Assembly (NCBI GenBank): GCA_006937955.1
Contig: SSNP01000050.1
Location: 248,001-312,000 of the forward strand
Source: Pachypanchax playfairii
Lineage: Eukaryota > Chordata > Actinopteri > Cyprinodontiformes > Aplocheilidae
Length of the DNA stretch: 64,000 bases
Direction of reading: 5' to 3'
The notes under the pieces were generated by a model. The model saw only the letters and a program-made list of their open reading frames with translations, was not told the origin of the DNA and did not search any database. Shown here piece by piece: positions 61,601 to 64,000 of the stretch. The position numbers were made by a program, and so were the translations under genes. How positions within the stretch are numbered: position 1 is the stretch's first letter; every line of letters starts with the position of its first letter.

Positions 61601-64000
61601 CACATTGTGCTTATAAATGATACACAGCAGTGGGTGACAGCTTAGACTTTAATGCAGTGGGGCCTATCTGCTACAATAACTAAATAATCAGGGTTTCTGT
61701 GATGGTTGATCAGTTTCTTTTACTGTCCACAAGAATACAAGTGGTTGTTTGTAAATTAGTATTCTGTAGCAATGAATACAGCTGTATTTATTTTAAAAAT
61801 AACACATTGTCACAATTATAGGAATGTACACATCATTATTGTTTGTTGGAGTTGTTTTTATTATCCTAGTGCTACAGGTGTTTATATTTTCATGATATCA
61901 ATATTTCTCAACAAGTATGACCTTTTATTAATAGACATTAATAATAAAAATACTTTGAAAAAAACTTGTTTAACCCATTTAATGCAAAATTATATATTCT
62001 TTCATGGAAATAATAATATCACTGAATCTGTTAATACAAACTTCTCACCCTAATCAGCCTTTTTGGGTGGCCTATGCTATTTACTGTGCTTCTAATGTCT
62101 GTGTACTACTCTTGTCTTTGATTATGTCTATATTCTATATTCCACACCTATTTTCTCAGTAATGATCTTGTTTTTCTAGAGAGAACAATAATGAGCACAA
62201 ATTACAAGAGCTAAAATGAACAAGAGCCAAATTCCTTTTATGTGCAACATACTTGGGGAAATAAACCTGATTCTGATATAGGATCATGCTTTTCTTTTCT
62301 AACAGCAATATCAGGTATATTTCAGCTGAAGGTAGAATTTAGAATCAGGAATGATTTTGCATCTAAATTGACCTTGTTCTTGTTAGAAAACAAGGTGGAT
62401 TTGGTCCCCTAATGAGTTGTCATGAACAACAAATATTTGTTTAAATGTTACATGGTATTTTCTCATTGCATGACAATTTGTATATATATATATATACGTA
62501 TATGTGTGTGTACACACAAACACTATGAAAATTTGGAGAGATTGAATATTTTTATGCTTGTGATTTGATTTCACCCATAACACACAGTAGAGCAATGATT
62601 TCATACAGGTGTGAGCTCAGTTCTGTTATTTCATACAATTTGTTTAACTTGTTTTTGGAAGGATTTTACCCTCATTTGACAGTGATAATTACATTTGACA
62701 AAAAGCCGTAAGAAAACATCAAACGTTCCACAAATTGCCATGGATCTGTACCATTTTACAGGTGAGGACTTTGTGCACATGGATTGCACAGTCCACCAGG
62801 TTATATTTACAGGCATCTTGTCATCTTGGATTTTGAGAGCAGGTTTGGATGTTCCACCTCTGACTTTCTAAATTGGAATTTTAACCTACTGGGAACTTGG
62901 ACATTTTGGCTTCCCAATTAAAATGAAACATACCATTACACACCAGAAAGACAGAAAAACATGAAAAGAAAAAGTGAATATTAGAACTGTCAGCAGTTAT
63001 ACTTGAATACTTCATAGGCTTTTTGGGGCCACCAAACTAACCTGGAGAGTTAGCGCTCTGGTACTTCCAACATCTGGTTATGACTTCAGATGTTCTTCAG
63101 TACAGAGGATTTTTCCAGTTCTCATGCACATATACACAGATTCACTGTCAGCTTCCCAGCATTTACTTTAAACTGTGTAGGAGGCCAAACTTGGTTTATT
63201 TACTAACCTATGTCATATACCTCTTTCCACTGTAATCAGTAAGGTGATGTGTCCTATTTTAGTCATTGGTTATGAAAGTTCAAAACCAGCTCTCCGATGG
63301 TCAAAGGGTTCTTGGAACTAACCAGAAATGTTGACGGCTTCCAGAGGTATTGTTTAAATCTCATTAAGTACTTCATGGTTCTTTAAAACATACTGTACCT
63401 AAATTTAATTTAGACTTTAAATGCATGACTAAGAATGTATTACGTGAATCTAACAGGTCACACAATTTGTGATTAGTTGCTCTTCTAAACTAAAATAATT
63501 GCTCAATAAATTGTGACCTGTTGTACCTCTCAAGTTCCCTCCTCTCAACAAGCTGCCAACAAGCTCATATGTTCATTCCTTAATTTCAAGGCTGCTGTGT
63601 TGTAAACAAGGATATTACTAGAGTTTGTAGAAGATGGCATGGGGGCTTACTCACCTGGCTTGTAGGAAGGAATGGACATGTGAGGACCGTACTGATAATC
63701 TTTTATTAACTGCAGTATCACCTTTTCTTTCACTTGAGTAAATGTGAGAACGTTTTCGAGTGTAGATCTAACAATGTTTATGAATATAAACTTGTTAGTA
63801 TGCTCTGTTTGCTTGGATTCCATTTTAAGACCTCTGGAAATCCTGGATCAGTAAGACCTGTAATGGTCAATTTACATTTTTGTTCCTTCTATTTTAAACC
63901 AGACGTCTTGGTGTTACCTTCATATCATCTCTCTGACTGTCTGGATTCCAACATCACAGCTTGCTGCTTCCATCTGTGTATCTGTGGCTATTTTGTTTTC
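58601..64000. other. Non-coding stretch, candidate regulatory patch
   Basis: AT-rich sequence with no supportable gene. The stretch at about 59800-60030 has little simple sequence and holds several ATTA-type words, including TAATTGA at 59964-59970 and TCAATTA at 59985-59991 facing each other. This could be a conserved enhancer, but it cannot be shown here. A TA/GT simple repeat lies at 62480-62517. Confidence 0.4.
62480..62517. repeat. (TA)n / (GT)n / (AC)n simple repeat
   Basis: TATATATA, then TACGTATATGTGTGTGTAC, then ACACAC. A compound alternating purine-pyrimidine tract. Confidence 0.85.

Overview
The window looks like teleost fish nuclear DNA. It is visibly AT-rich and has almost no coding sequence. 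It carries CA, AT and ACAT microsatellites and a set of repeat families that I recognise as typical of ray-finned fish: a Tc1-like transposon with long inverted repeats, an L2-type LINE tail, R4/Rex6-type LINE fragments, and several short inverted-repeat elements. No operons, bacterial genes, RNA genes, CRISPR arrays or viral genes were seen. Family names are given from memory of protein and repeat motifs, since no search could be run.

Layout. Positions 1-25870 are non-coding and are best read as the last intron of a gene on the + strand. That intron holds microsatellites, a hairpin-like MITE relic (about 5086-5345), a C-tract with an assembly gap (11077-11161) and a 5'-truncated L2 tail (17132-17580). 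Positions 25871-26241 are the only convincing host coding sequence: the terminal coding exon of a delta-2 protocadherin, most likely pcdh17, with an acceptor site, 122 codons and a stop. A probable AT-rich 3' UTR follows, possibly to an AATAAA at 28750. From there to 64000 the sequence looks like a gene desert filled with repeats.

The repeats downstream are as follows. Three copies of one dispersed family (about 31335-31610, 36213-37230, 39875-40229) are present; the middle copy is split by a TA-flanked inverted-repeat element (36440-37054). A complete Tc1-like transposon (40254-41855) has 200-bp inverted repeats that are nearly identical and an uninterrupted 340-residue DD34E transposase. 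Non-autonomous inverted-repeat elements lie at 43335-44165, 47043-47524 and 53725-53936. Two decayed pieces of an R4/Rex6-type LINE lie at about 45878-46495 (endonuclease end) and 58240-58600 (reverse transcriptase), both with damaged catalytic motifs. A repeat rich in GGGGACC and CCTAACC motifs lies at 56648-56935.

No multi-gene system is visible. The points most worth a second look are the intact Tc1 element, the 47.0-47.5 kb element with a TCTCGCGAGA palindrome and a first-exon-like ATG plus splice donor, the nested insertions, and two assembly gaps whose flanks repeat each other, which suggests false duplication.
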